From Strigamia acuminata (Eukaryota; Arthropoda; Chilopoda; Geophilomorpha; Linotaeniidae): DNA of 60,000 nucleotides. The stretch is from NCBI GenBank assembly GCA_949358305.1, contig OX442314.1:11651060-11711059 (forward strand), given 5' to 3'. The position numbers and the translations under genes were made by a program. Every line of letters starts with the position of its first letter. Position 1 is the first letter of the stretch. The notes beneath the pieces are model-generated. The model worked only from the letters and a program-made list of their open reading frames with translations. It ran no database searches and was not told the origin of the DNA. Positions 1-10,652 of the stretch are shown one piece after another.

Positions 1-179
1 TTTTTTTACTTGTGTGGGTTTAATTGGATTTTATTTGTGAAACAAGTGTTGTGTTTGCAACTAGTTTTTTGGATGGACAATATACAATGCATTTTCGGAC
101 ATATTCCATCTTTATTTCATTCGCAAATGGAAAAACTCACTATATAAAATTCAGCAGAAAAATTATTGGACAAATTCTC

Positions 180-545
180 GCGGTTCGTGCAGGAGAATAG
201 AGGCCCAAATGGCGACAGGGGGACCCCCGAACAACAACAAATAATAATAATAATAGTTAATAGATGTCAAAACTAATTTTTGGAACAATTTTAGAATACA
301 GGGCCCCAAAAGGCTGCGTTTCTTGCAGAGAAGGGGCCCAAACGGCGACAGGGGCCCCCGAAAACCAAAAAAAAATATTTAAAAACCCATTTTTAAATAT
401 TTTTTTTCAAATAAGGACGAAAAAAGCTGCGAGAAGGGCTCCAAATAGCGACAGGGACCCCCAACACCAAAAAAAAAATTTTCAAAAGGTTTGCAAGGAC
501 CATTTTTTTAAAAAAAAAAATTTTCAAATAAGGACCCCACAGATC
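180..545. repeat. Degenerate tandem repeat, about 100-130 bp unit
   Basis: Three diverged copies of a unit are seen. Each has a GC-rich core (GGCCCAAATGGCGACAGGGG type, near 201, 335 and 436) followed by an A-rich tract that decays into AAATTTTCAAA. The short reading frame across it is low-complexity and looks non-coding. Confidence 0.6.
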
Positions 546-1864
546 ATAAATTGATCTCTGTTAGGGCATATTAAATAAAACCCCGTAACTTGGTATAAAA
601 GCTTTTAAAATAATGAATTCGTTAACATTTTGCTTTAGAAATCTTATTAACGTTGTATGAACACAAAATTCGGGTCCAAATATATAAAAAAAATCAATCA
701 AAACACCACAAATTTCCACCGGAATAAATAAATAAAAGTTACAAACAGTAGCTGCATTCAAAACCAAGTATTCCTATTCTTTAACACCACAAAAAATAAC
801 AAAAACACTTAAAACATTAATCCGTAATTAAATTTTTTACAATTTCACCACCAACATTTCCACTCCAAATCCCCCCTCTAGGCCTCCATCCATCAATTTC
901 TCACCTGCCTACTTACAAACCCAAACCCCCAAATCGATACACCACTCCGAATCAATAAACCAACTCGTCCGAACTCCTTGGCATCATTACCACCACCAAC
1001 ACAGCACAACGCCACGCAAAACGCACGACAACAGTCAAATACCTGGCCATAGAAAACGGACAAAACACACCTCGTTCAACAACCCGCGAGTCAACAGTAG
1101 ACGAAACAAACATTGGTTTAAGGTCTGCTCCAAGCAATAGAAAAAGAAAAAGAAAAAGAAAAATCTCTCCCTCCTCCTTTTACCTCGTTTCGTGTTTGTT
1201 CGTCCGCGTGAACAAGGTGGGGCTGGGAAAGCACGGGCAACCATGGGCAGTCATGGGCCGACACCTCCTGGCAGAGAGAGAGAGAGAGACCGAGACCGGT
1301 AGCTAATCCGGATGCGCGCTCCAAGAGCCCCGGGCCCGCCCCACGGGGGTGAGCGAGGCGAGGGAAACTCTAACTGACCCCCATCAACCATCACAATTGC
1401 AGCTGGTTCGAGCGAGGTTCCCTTTTCAACACGACCGCTCCGCTCCGCTATATTTATATCCTTAGAACACCTTTCGCGTGAATACGTGTCAGGTCTAATT
1501 TCGCTAACTACTTTGTCACCAAATGTTGCGCGGTTTGGAAGCTTTTTCACATGCGAGATACGGAGCCGTCAGAGAGCTTGTGTTGTATAAAAGGGAATTT
1601 GAACGGACCCTGGAGACAAGAGAGGGCAATGTGAGACGCTCTGTGTGATACGATTGAAATGCTGGGGTCACAGATGGACCCTCCTCGGCGTGGACAAGAG
1701 AGCACGTCAACAATTTTTCACTTTTGCAGCGATTGGGATGGGGATGGATGGAATGGGGAGTAAATAAGAGGACAACGTGTTATTATTTTAGGGAATGGTA
1801 AATTGTTTATGACGGAAGTGTGTTTGTTTGGTTCCGGGTTGGAGGAAGAAATTTTTAATCATAA
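546..1864. other. No gene recognised; simple repeats
   Basis: No convincing exon. There is an (AGAAAA)n run near 1140-1164 and a (GA)n run near 1274-1289. The stretch from about 1200 to 1700 is GC-richer and of higher complexity, but its frames lack conserved domains and are interrupted. Confidence 0.5.
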
Positions 1865-2230
1865 ATTTAATTCAATTCAATGATTTTTATTAAATTTCGA
1901 ATTGAAATCAGTGATTTGTAATAATTTTCATCACATTTCGAATCAAAATCAGTGATTTGTAATCAATTTCATTACATTTCAAATCAAAATCAGTAATTTG
2001 TAATAATTTTCGTCACATTTCGAATCAAAATCAGTGATTTGTAATCAATTTCATTAAATTTCGAATCAAAATCATTGATTTGTAATCAATTTCATTACAT
2101 TTCGAATCAAAATCAGTGATTTGTAATAATTTTCATTAAATTTCGAATTAAAATCAGTGATTTGCAACAATTTTCATTAAATTTCGAATCAAATTCAACT
2201 ATTTTCATTGACTATCGAATAAATTTCACA
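1865..2230. repeat. 41-bp minisatellite, about nine copies
   Basis: Head-to-tail copies of a 41-bp AT-rich unit built around TTTCGAATCAAAATCAGTG and a TTTGTAATNAATTTCATTA part. Copies differ by a few substitutions, and the last copies are more diverged. Confidence 0.85.
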
Positions 2231-3186
2231 AGATTTCTAATCAATTTCAAATAAAAAACCACTCGCATTAAAACCGTTTCACGTCGGTCTTCACTCACAC
2301 TCCACTCCATTACGCCAAATAATATCAAAACCATCTAAAAATCCAACAAAAACAAAAAAAAACTCCCCTATCCACCAAATTTAAAGATAAATTACATCCT
2401 TTTCTTTTCTATTCGAGTCGAGCAAGCATTGAAATAAGCCTAATTCAATGGAGATTTGGCTTATTTAACGAAGACTGTTTTGAATATAAAAAAAAAATTT
2501 CTTCCCTTCCCTTTCTCCCATGTCTTGGGATAGTATATATAAGTAAAAAGGGACTTTTTTCCTTCCAACTGTCGTGCTTGTTTGCCCTCGGGGATTGGTT
2601 TACGTGTGCCTCTGTCAAGACCCCTCCAAATCTAGCGTCCCTTATTATCTTTGACATCTCACCAAACTTGGAGGCGACAGAGGAAAAGAGAACATGAGAA
2701 TAAATATAAAAAGAGAAAAGAAGGAAGCAAAAAGAAAAAAAGAAAAAAAAAAAAAATCACCTCGTGGCATTCTTCGGGAGGTGGACAAAAAGGGCGGGAA
2801 AAATGCCTCCTCCCTCTCATTAGGGAACCGCTCAGCCATTCTCCCGTTTCGCCGAGGACTCGTTCCCTGTCACGAGCCTATCTGCGTCCCATCGGGTTTC
2901 CCTCGGCTGAATGGACTTGACAGTCCCAACTCCCCCTCAACCCCCTCCCCCCCCCGCACCTTCCCTATCCTCTTTCGCACTTCAAGTCGCTATCAAAATC
3001 TTGAATGAAAAAATTTCAAAACAAAACAATTAACTGCGAGTTGTGTGGAAACAAACACCGAAGTATTCGTCTAATATTTTAAGTAGGAATTCACACAAAG
3101 TTTACCATTCGTTTGGGTTCAAAGGGGGGAGTAAGTGGATCTGCAGAAAATACATTATATCCCAATATTTTTTGCAATTTAGATTT
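2231..3186. other. No gene recognised
   Basis: Holds a purine-rich tract (about 2680-2757), which creates a lysine-rich false frame, and a C-rich stretch near 2930-2960. Nothing else was recognised. Confidence 0.5.
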
Positions 3187-3925
3187 TTTTTTTCGAGAAT
3201 GGACATTAAAACAGTCATAAATCGTCACCATAAACTGCAAAAACAGACAAAAAATTACTAGAGTGGTTTTTCAAGTGGTTTATGCAACCTGGTTTTGATT
3301 TACGCAACCAAATCCAAAATGGCAGCCACACAATTATGTCGGAGTAAAAGTTACGTTTCGTTTCTTCCAGATGAAGTATCCACCGTGTGGAAAGTGAGGA
3401 TAAACCGAATTGTGATTTTGTAATTTTTCGATTTTGGATTTGTCACGTGACATCAGTTCCACCAATCATGTGCATAATTGCAAAAACTCAAATGAGGAAA
3501 AAATGCAAAAATCACAAAATCAAGCAAAAGGTAGTTTTTGCAATTTTGGCAAGCGATTTTGAGACGTGTCAAACACAAAACAAAATGGTGGCGGCCAAGC
3601 TCGATCTAAGTGGCCATCACAAATAATTCGCAATGTATAGCGAAGTATTTTTGAATCCGTAATAACCGGCCATACCAAGAAACAACTACCGAAGATTCAG
3701 AAACACTTATACCGGTAAGTATATGAAAATGTTATTTGTATCAAATTTTTAAAATTTTCGTTTCGGCGTACAAAATTTTTTCTACATCACATTTTATGGT
3801 TGCTTGGGTCATGTGACTTAAATCAACCAAATTTGACGGCATCAAAAACGATTAATTTACAAAATGATAAATTTTTAATTTAATTTACTTGTAAAACCCC
3901 CAAAAAATCATCCAAACTAGAAATA
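3187..3925 (+). mobile_element. Relic of a dispersed repeat, same family as 34735-35010
   Basis: Several blocks occur in the same order here and at 34735-35010: GAATGGACA, CATAAACTG.AAAAACA, AAGTGGTTTATGC, CCAAAT.CAAAATGGC, AC.GGTAAGTATAT and TTTACTTGTAAAACC. The order and spacing argue for two decayed copies of one element. No coding potential was recognised and no ends were defined. Confidence 0.5.
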
Positions 3926-3974
3926 ATGAGACCCATTCATTCAAATTGACAACATTTCAATTCCCAATGCAATA

Positions 3975-4160
3975 CAGTCAAAGCTGTGTAGACCGGACAT
4001 AGGACGGGTCCCAGAAACTTGTCCGGTCTAGGGAATGTCCGGATGGGAGAGGCGATTTAACATTGCTGGGTATAGGGCGGGACCAAATTAGGCCCTCCAA
4101 ACTGTCCGGTCTACACAGCTGTCCGGACGGTGCTATGTCCGGTCTACACAGCTTTGACTG
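3975..4160. mobile_element. 186-bp MITE, TA target duplication
   Basis: Both ends carry an inverted repeat beginning CAGTCAAAGCTGTGTAGACC and continuing into CGGACAT. The element is flanked by TA on each side. Internally, further copies of TGTCCGG in both orientations make it strongly self-complementary. The TA duplication and CAGT ends fit a Tc1/mariner/pogo-type non-autonomous element. Confidence 0.85.
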
Positions 4161-5635
4161 TAATATTAACGTACAAAATCCACAGAAAGGATAAAGGTCC
4201 CGGATACCTAATTACAAGATGGCGACATAACACTAGGTGAGTATACGCGGAAAATTCTATTGAAAATCAATCACCACTCAACATGCATTGAATAACAAAA
4301 CAAATTACTTGCCACAAATGTGCTCGCTTTTTTAATGTGTCATTAGAGCCGAGGGAAAAAGCTTGACATGTACATTTTTATCTGATAAAAAAACAGTCAA
4401 CAAGGTCACGCATTTTCACACCCCGATAGGCAACAACCTTGACCACTGAAAACAAAAGTTTCACTTTTACAAACCCAAAAAAAAATAGAAATAGAAATAA
4501 AAATAAAAATATTATTTCCATTACATTTTCTGGGTGTTATTTAACGTTGGGGATTTGAGACGTGGTCCCGTTTGCCGAGGGTGCATCATTAGACACGTTC
4601 ATCCACACAGACGTTGGGATTCAATAAAACCACATCGTTTGGTGCATTCAAGCAATCGAATCTCTCTCCTCTCTCTCTCTCTCTTCTCTCTCGGGTGTAA
4701 TCACTCGTTCGATTCCAAAGAATCGTCCGCTCTTGTTAATAATCCTCATTGATATTCATAGAAATGACGGTTTCAGGCTCCCCCCAACCGTCCACTGCTA
4801 ATCCTACGCACGATTCCCTTCAATGACATTGGCAGTGTGAATTTTATCAAATTATAACATCACAACTAAAACATCACTCACAAATAAGCGAGAAAAAGAA
4901 GTACAAAGCGAAAACTCCATAATGGCTTTTTAATCTGTAGGTATATAATTGCAATTTACGGATAATTTAGAACGTTCGATTTACTACAATGTGTCAGACT
5001 CTGTAAATTGCTTCAAAACGTGTATAAACGTCTGTAAAACTTATAAATATTCAATTTATCACCGAGATCTTGACGAGTTTGATTTTCACGCGCATTTACA
5101 AAAGTATATAAATGTAAAATGTCATATTCAGACTGGTTTAAAAAGTATAAACAAATTTAAATGACTTTATGAATGCGCCTACTAAACATTTAGACTTTAG
5201 ACTGCTTGTCTCGATCTAAAACTTCAAAAATGGCGGTTGATTTAGTCCGATTTCAGTCGCAGTGGGCGTGTGCACGTCATTTATAAACAAAAAAACGTTA
5301 AACACGGCTTTCTTGCCCTAATAAAATATATAAACTTTTTTCTTGTGCGCAGTGGAAGCATGCTGGGCCCATAACCCACGTTGGTACTAAATCATCAAAT
5401 ACTAAACACATTAGAATTTAATATAGGCCGTCATTAGAAATACATGAAAGCATATTGTTAACAATACATGTTATCATAGCAACACTACAATAGCATAACA
5501 ATCAATTAATCTAAACTCATATTAATTGTCACATTCAAAATACAAGAAATTATGACGAAAACGTGAACACAAGACGTACAATTTAGCGAAATTATAATTC
5601 TCCGCAATTCAATTGATCAAATTTTGCATAAACAA
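4161..5635. other. No gene recognised
   Basis: Contains a (CT)n run near 4665-4690 and AT-rich sequence. A short TGAATGCGCCTA motif at 5170-5181 recurs exactly at 34715-34726, where it forms the end of an inverted-repeat element, so a relic of that family probably lies just left of it. Confidence 0.45.
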
Positions 5636-5899
5636 ATGAGATATTACAAAGTTTCTCCTTCGGTGTTAGTTGAAATAAGTCAAATTAAAACTGCAGAGCG
5701 GATTGAACGCGCGCCTCTTTTAACCAACGAGCAGGTTTCTTATTATTTTCCTATAATTAAGCAAGGCAATCAAGAAATTGACGCCTGCAGCCAATTTATC
5801 TTGTGCCTTAATGAGTTTCATTACCAACTGGACAGCACAGAGGGCTGGAAAAAAGTTATTAAACAACATTGTATGTGTGTCAGCATATATGCGAAATAA
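5636..5899 (+). CDS. Possible small ORF, 87 residues, function unknown
   Basis: An uninterrupted frame from ATG 5636 to TAA 5897-5899. Its composition is less biased than the AT-rich frames around it: mixed charged residues, two tryptophan/cysteine-containing segments and no simple repeat. No family is recognised, no signal peptide is evident, and no splice or promoter context supports it. A hydrophobic frame overlaps it on the other strand. It may be a chance frame or an exon fragment of a repeat. Confidence 0.18.
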   Translation: MRYYKVSPSVLVEISQIKTAERIERAPLLTNEQVSYYFPIIKQGNQEIDACSQFILCLNEFHYQLDSTEGWKKVIKQHCMCVSIYAK

Positions 5900-7249
5900 A
5901 AAAAAAGCTGATTCTTTTAAGTAATTTGGCCACCAACGTGCAATCACTTAGAATAATCGCAGAAAAAAATCAATCTATTCCCTTATACTTCAAAAAATGC
6001 AACGTTAATTTATAATTAATTATCTCAATCCAATTGAAATTCCAAAAATAATAGTTCCTCCGTAATTTAACGTTACCTGGTGCTAAAAAACACAACTAAA
6101 CCACAAAAATTGCAAAATTGGACGAGAAATCAAGACAAATATTTTCAAATGATTTAAAAATGGAAATAAAAATAGTTACGTACCGTATTGATAATAATAA
6201 TAATTATTTTTTTTAAATATATATATTTTTAGATTGGAAAATTGTTAATTTTGTGTATAGAGAAAGAGTATTTTAAAAAACGAAAAATGTGGATATACCT
6301 GAAACAGACAAACACATTAGATAAACAGGAGCAGATCGAGTCCGAACGCATTTTCAAAAGCCCTCTGGCAAAGCTGTGAGGGACGCTCGGAGGAAACGCG
6401 TCTGCATTTTAGCCGCATGCGCATTGGCAACACAATGGGAGAAATGCGGATGGGAACAACACGAAATGCGAAAAGCGCGACAGGGGAGATGAACGCCACT
6501 CAAGGTTGCCATGGTGATGACTGATGATTTGACAGGAATTTTTCGATTAATTGACAGTCCCATTCTCACTAAACACGTGACACGATAAATCAAAATGAAT
6601 TAAAAAGTTCATTAATCATAAAAGCAAAAAAAAAAAAAAAAATTAAATTAAAAAAAAATTTATTATCATTATTTTAAAAAAAAAAATTATAAATTTTATT
6701 TAAAAATTCTTCTAAAATTTATTTCTTAGAATAAAATTCAGTGTCACCCAGTTGAAGCCAAAAATCAATGCGTTGTTGACTCCTAATGTTTACACATCGC
6801 GTCGTAATCGTGACGTGAGTGACGGCAGCAGCGTGATCGTCAGGGGAAGCTGAAGAGAAGAGAGACGGTCGAGTTGGATCGCCAGAGAGTCCCATTTATC
6901 ACCACACTTCCGCCCGGAATCACGAAACGAGACGTCATTTTCCGTTTTACTTTTTCCCCCCCGTCCCCTATTTACCACTTGCAAAGAAATCGATTTCATT
7001 CCATCCGAAAATCAAAGCCGGAGCAGAAAAATTCATTTCCGGCTCCAAAGATGAGCAATGTTATTGTAACGAGGGTGTGAACAAATCTTTTATTTCTTAA
7101 ATGAGGAAATAGCAGTCGATATCACACGCAGGAAGTGCAGAAAAACGAGCGGAAAAGACATTTTCACCTATTCCAATTCACCCAATCAAATTACAATTTT
7201 TATATACAAAAAAAAATAACAAATAAAAAAAAAAAAATTTTTAATTAAA
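5900..7249. other. Upstream flank of Six3/6, no gene recognised
   Basis: AT tracts at 6180-6240 and 6610-6730 surround a more complex, CpG-containing block at about 6320-6590. That block carries an X-box-like site. A second complex block lies at 6770-7080. Both could be proximal regulatory DNA of the homeobox gene downstream. Confidence 0.4.
6505..6518. promoter_or_regulatory. X-box-like (RFX) site
   Basis: GTTGCCATGGTGAT: the first half matches the RFX consensus GTNRCC exactly and the second half matches four of six positions of RGYAAC. It lies 1.5 kb upstream of the Six3/6 start codon. Confidence 0.35.
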
Positions 7250-7633
7250 AAAATGTGAAAAAATAAAGCGACGCAGGAAAGCGGCGCATTTTAATTAAGA
7301 CGGGCAGCGCGCGACACTTACATGGGCGTGGGCGGATTTAGCGCGCAACTCGACTCGACTCGACTCAACTCCCTCCTCGGTTCTCGCTCTCATCCGGTTT
7401 CTCCCACCCGATCAAATCCGGTGTCCAGCACCATTTCATAATTGAAGCTCGGCGTCAAAGCGACGTTCGATGCTTCTCGCGCGCGCGCAAACAGATCGCG
7501 TCATCATCTCGCGCAACTTACCCGAGGCCGAATCCCCGCAACACCCCTCCCACACCCTCCACCCCGTCGTCCGATTCGCTCTCTCATACCGCCCCTCCCT
7601 CCGTGATTGACACTTCCGACACTGATGGACGTG

Positions 7634-7647
7634 GTCTCCATGGCAAC
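7634..7647. promoter_or_regulatory. X-box (RFX) site in Six3/6 promoter zone
   Basis: GTCTCCATGGCAAC matches the RFX palindrome GTNRCC-NN-RGYAAC at 11 of 12 specified positions. It lies 22 bp upstream of a CCAAT box. Confidence 0.5.
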
Positions 7648-7667
7648 CGAGTGATGCACTTCCTCTC

Positions 7668-7677
7668 AGCCAATGGG
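7668..7677 (+). promoter_or_regulatory. CCAAT box
   Basis: AGCCAATGGG, the typical NF-Y context. It is located in the GC-rich promoter zone close to the X-box. Confidence 0.45.
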
Positions 7678-8058
7678 CGCTCATTGCGCCGACAAATAAC
7701 TTGCGTGATTGCGTTGATTAGAGGGCCACTGACACCGGGTCTCTTGATAAAAACTGACACGGATCTCGCGGCCGACTCCACCCCGGTATTTAGTGTTGCT
7801 AATAGTGTGTGAGTGAGTGTGTGTGTGTCGTCGGAGTCGGAATCGGAGGCGGGCGAAACGCAGACGGCAAAGCAGGGCGCTGCAAGCGAGCGAGAGAGAG
7901 CGAGAGAGAGTGAGAGAGCGAGTGAGGCGAGGCGAGGCGAGCAGAGCAGCAGGCTGAGAGAACCAGTCCCAGTCGTCATCGGCAGAGCGGACGACGACAG
8001 CAGCAGCGGCGTTCGGCTCGGGCGGGCCGGGCCAGCTGCGCCTGCCAGGTCCCTGTGC

Positions 8059-8684
8059 ATGGCACTCGGATTGGGAGGGCTGGGACCGGGTAACCCGCTC
8101 GCTCCCAGCCCCATGTTCACCTTGCCCACGCTCAACTTCACCGCGACTCAAGTGGCGGCCGTGTGCGAAACGCTGGAGGAGAGCGGAGACATCGAGCGCC
8201 TCGGCCGGTTCCTGTGGTCGTTGCCGGTCGCGCATCCCAACTGCGCCGAGCTCAACAAGAACGAGTCGGTGCTGCGAGCCCGGGCTCTGGTGGCGTTCCA
8301 CGCCGGCCACTTTCGCGACATGTACCAGATACTGGAGAGCCATCGGTTCACCAAGGAGTCGCACGCAAAGTTGCAAGCCATGTGGCTCGAAGCGCACTAC
8401 CAGGAAGCGGAAAAACTGCGCGGGAGGCCCCTCGGCCCCGTCGACAAGTACCGCGTGCGCAAAAAGTTCCCGCTGCCTCGCACCATCTGGGACGGCGAGC
8501 AGAAGACGCACTGCTTCAAGGAGCGCACGAGGAGCTTACTGCGCGAGTGGTACCTGCAGGACCCTTATCCGAACCCCACGAAAAAAAGGGAACTCGCGCA
8601 GGCCACGGGACTAACGCCCACGCAGGTTGGCAATTGGTTCAAAAATCGGCGACAACGCGATCGGGCTGCGGCTGCTAAAAATCG
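8059..8684 (+). CDS. Six3/6: Six3/6 (optix class) homeobox protein, exon 1: SIX domain and homeodomain
   Basis: Encodes residues 1-208 plus two bases of codon 209. After a short Gly/Pro leader (1-19) comes the Six3/6 signature FTLPTLNF, then the SIX domain (about 27-139, including [20 protein letters not shown] and [19 protein letters not shown]) and the homeodomain (about 140-202). The homeodomain's recognition helix reads [15 protein letters not shown] and is followed by DRAAAAKNR. The match to vertebrate SIX3/SIX6 and fly Optix is nearly residue for residue across both domains. Family members are nuclear transcription factors of anterior brain and eye development, and many repress with Groucho/TLE partners. 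ATG 8059 is the first in-frame ATG after a stop at 7810; ATG 8113 (MFTLPTL) is the alternative. The exon ends at a CG|GTAAAT donor in phase 2, where vertebrate SIX3 is also split. Confidence 0.95.
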
Positions 8685-9892
8685 GTAAATACTAACTTAT
8701 CTTTCCTTCAATTTTTCTCTCTGTTTTTAGCGTTTTTCTTTTCTCCTTTTTCGCTTTCTCTGCTCGTTTGGATAAGTTTTTTCTTACTCTCTGAGCCCGG
8801 TTTGGTGCATCAACAGCGTGTCTCGTTTTTAGGCTTAAACTCGAGTTTACTTTACAACGCGTGGTTTCTTTGTCGAAAAATGAAAAGTACAAACTCATTG
8901 AAATTAGTCATCAAAATGACCTCGATTTCAGTTTGAAAAACGCTGTACAAATTGTCAAAAAATGATTTTAAACTGAAAATGATTTATCACACTAAAAATC
9001 ACGTAAGGAAAATTTTAAAAACGAAAAGAAAATTAGCAAAATTCAAGATAAAATATTGCAAAATAAAATCTTATTCGGGTTCCCGGGGTCGTGAAATCAA
9101 TTACGGCAGAAGCCAATCAAGTAACCGAGCTAACAATCTATTTATACAGAAATTCAACAAATATTTATACCGCTGTTCGTTTTAAATATCCAAAATTTAA
9201 AAATTTTCATAACAAAAAAAAGAAAAAAAGAAAATCGATTAGAAAAATTTATCCAAAATAAGCCGATACACCCCGAACATTTTTCCGACAAGCCCATTCA
9301 CCATTTTCCAACTGACATTAATTGAATTGCCAACATGCTCTCATTTTCCCCGCATCCAACGATCTCTTTCCCACCCCGTCCCGACATACCTGACACGGCA
9401 GCAGCCACCGATTTTTGCCGGGCCTATTGAGTTAAGCCTCTCAGCAAATACCTACCTTTATAAAATTAGATCAGCGTAAATGGCTTTTGATTTTATTGCT
9501 GCCACGTGTGCGACTGAATGCTCCTACTAATACATTCGCACATTTTTTTTATCCTAAATTATTTTTCCCGATTCAAACAGCACTAAAAATTTGCGTTTTT
9601 AAATTCATTTTTACACCGCGAGATGTGACTTTTCGGCTCATGTTTGTAGTCGAGTTTTACTGCAGTCAGGTTTTTCTATAACTCAATTTCCTTCCTCCGT
9701 CGTCCAAGATTCGAAATTGACCGTTTACTTTGTGGTTCTTTTCCGGTATCAGTTTTCTCTCGATATAACGATTTTGTAGAAATAAAGAGATAAAATTTAT
9801 TAAAGCAGTTTTTGCGTCCCGAATGAAAGGAAATAATGCAAATTATTCAAAACAATTAAATTCTCTCCATTTTTTTTTAGATTTTTAAATTT

Positions 9893-10322
9893 CTAGAAAA
9901 AGTTTACGTAACTTATATCAACAGCCTTTGTCATAATATCCGCGGGATTATCACCTGTATTAACATGTTTGATTTTTAATTTCTTATCTTTCACACAAAA
10001 TGATATTACCGTATTTTATCGATTAAGAGCCGCGGCTCTAATTCTGCCATTTTTGTCAGCAATTACAATTTCGGTTTTTCGTTTCTTACATTTGTTTAAT
10101 GTAACAAACGAAGTCTGAACGTCACGTTCGTGAGTTTAAATACGGAAACAATATCGTAGTTTTGCAAAAATACGGTATTCTTGGTGTCTCAGCCGCGGCT
10201 ACTATTCGAGAGCGACTCTTAATCGGTAAAATACGGTACTATTATTAAGTATTGTTTATTATCTGTCAACCCCTTTAATTTAATATCGGTATGTTTTGTA
10301 CGACTTTTCTCGAAAGGTACGA
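9893..10322 (-). pseudogene. Decayed copia (Ty1/copia) RNase H fragment, split by a MITE
   Basis: On the minus strand, 10,322 to 10,238 reads a frame containing SRTKHTDIK, the copia RNase H motif RTKHIDI. After the MITE at 10008-10237, the frame resumes with KIKHVNTGDNPADIMTKAV and reaches a stop at 9893-9895. This matches the conserved copia C-terminal segment (typically K.EHV.T..NPADI.TK). Only this terminal piece of pol is present, with no LTR found, so it is a dead fragment inherited in the Six3/6 intron, antisense to the host gene. Confidence 0.8.
10008..10237. mobile_element. 230-bp MITE, ACCGTATTTT family
   Basis: Terminal inverted repeats begin ACCGTATTTTATCGATTAAG and include AGCCGCGGCT. 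The right end mirrors this (CTTAATCGGTAAAATACGGT). It lies inside the copia relic, so it inserted later. The same family recurs at 14382, 25373, 29182 and, as a stub, at 54250. Confidence 0.85.
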
Positions 10323-10432
10323 AATATCCTTTATTTCATAAATCCTTCCCTATGGCAAATGCGAAATTTATTTAAAAACTAATTAACAAGACCAGTTTTA
10401 TTTTCTTAATTAATTTTTATTATTAATTCCAG

Positions 10433-10652
10433 GTTACAACAACAACAAATGCAACAGCAACAGCAACAACTAGCACAATCATCGGCAGGTGGCCGGCGGC
10501 CGGAGTCGACCGAGAGTCGACCCGAGAGCCGGCCACACTCCGAAGACCTAAGCTGCACGTCCGGACACGCGCACAGTCCCGGTGGTTTGTCCACATCGTC
10601 CGAGTCGAGCAGCGGCATTCTGTCGCCGTCGCCTCCGCCGACGCGTACGTGA
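10433..10652 (+). CDS. Six3/6: Six3/6 exon 2: glutamine-rich C-terminal tail
   Basis: The first base completes Arg209. The frame then reads LQQQQMQQQQQQLAQ followed by a Ser/Pro/Glu-rich tail ending SPSPPPTRT and a TGA at 10650-10652, giving a 281-residue protein. KNR-LQ at the junction is the Six3/6 hallmark (vertebrates read KNRLQHQ). The GC content and codon bias match exon 1 and contrast with the flanks. A strong splice donor, GTGAGA, overlaps the stop codon (from 10649), so the last codons and stop could be removed by splicing to a later exon. This form, terminating here, is the simplest reading. Confidence 0.85.

Larger units (their letters stand above)
7250..8058 (+). promoter_or_regulatory. 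GC-rich promoter and 5' UTR zone of Six3/6
   Basis: Composition shifts abruptly from AT-rich to GC/CpG-rich at about 7260 and stays so through exon 1. The zone holds an X-box (7634-7647), a CCAAT box (7670-7674), a TGATTGACA motif near 7604 and an AT-rich GATAAAAA near 7744 that could serve as a TATA-like element. The reading frame of exon 1 is open upstream as far as the in-frame TGA at 7810-7812 but has no ATG there, so 7813-8058 is best read as 5' UTR. The transcription start cannot be fixed from sequence. Confidence 0.55.
8685..10432 (+). other. Six3/6 intron 1
   Basis: A 1,748-bp intron with donor GTAAAT and acceptor TTAATTCCAG. The join restores an Arg codon and keeps the frame. The 3' half contains a copia relic and a miniature element; the rest is AT-rich with no conserved coding segment. 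Confidence 0.85.

Noticed and set aside
2651-3008. Lysine-rich frames over a purine tract
   Set aside because: The lysines come from the AG-rich simple sequence; no conserved segment follows.
7681-8511. Long open frame on the minus strand opposite Six3/6 exon 1
   Set aside because: It is the complement of a GC-rich, strongly conserved coding exon and has no domain of its own.
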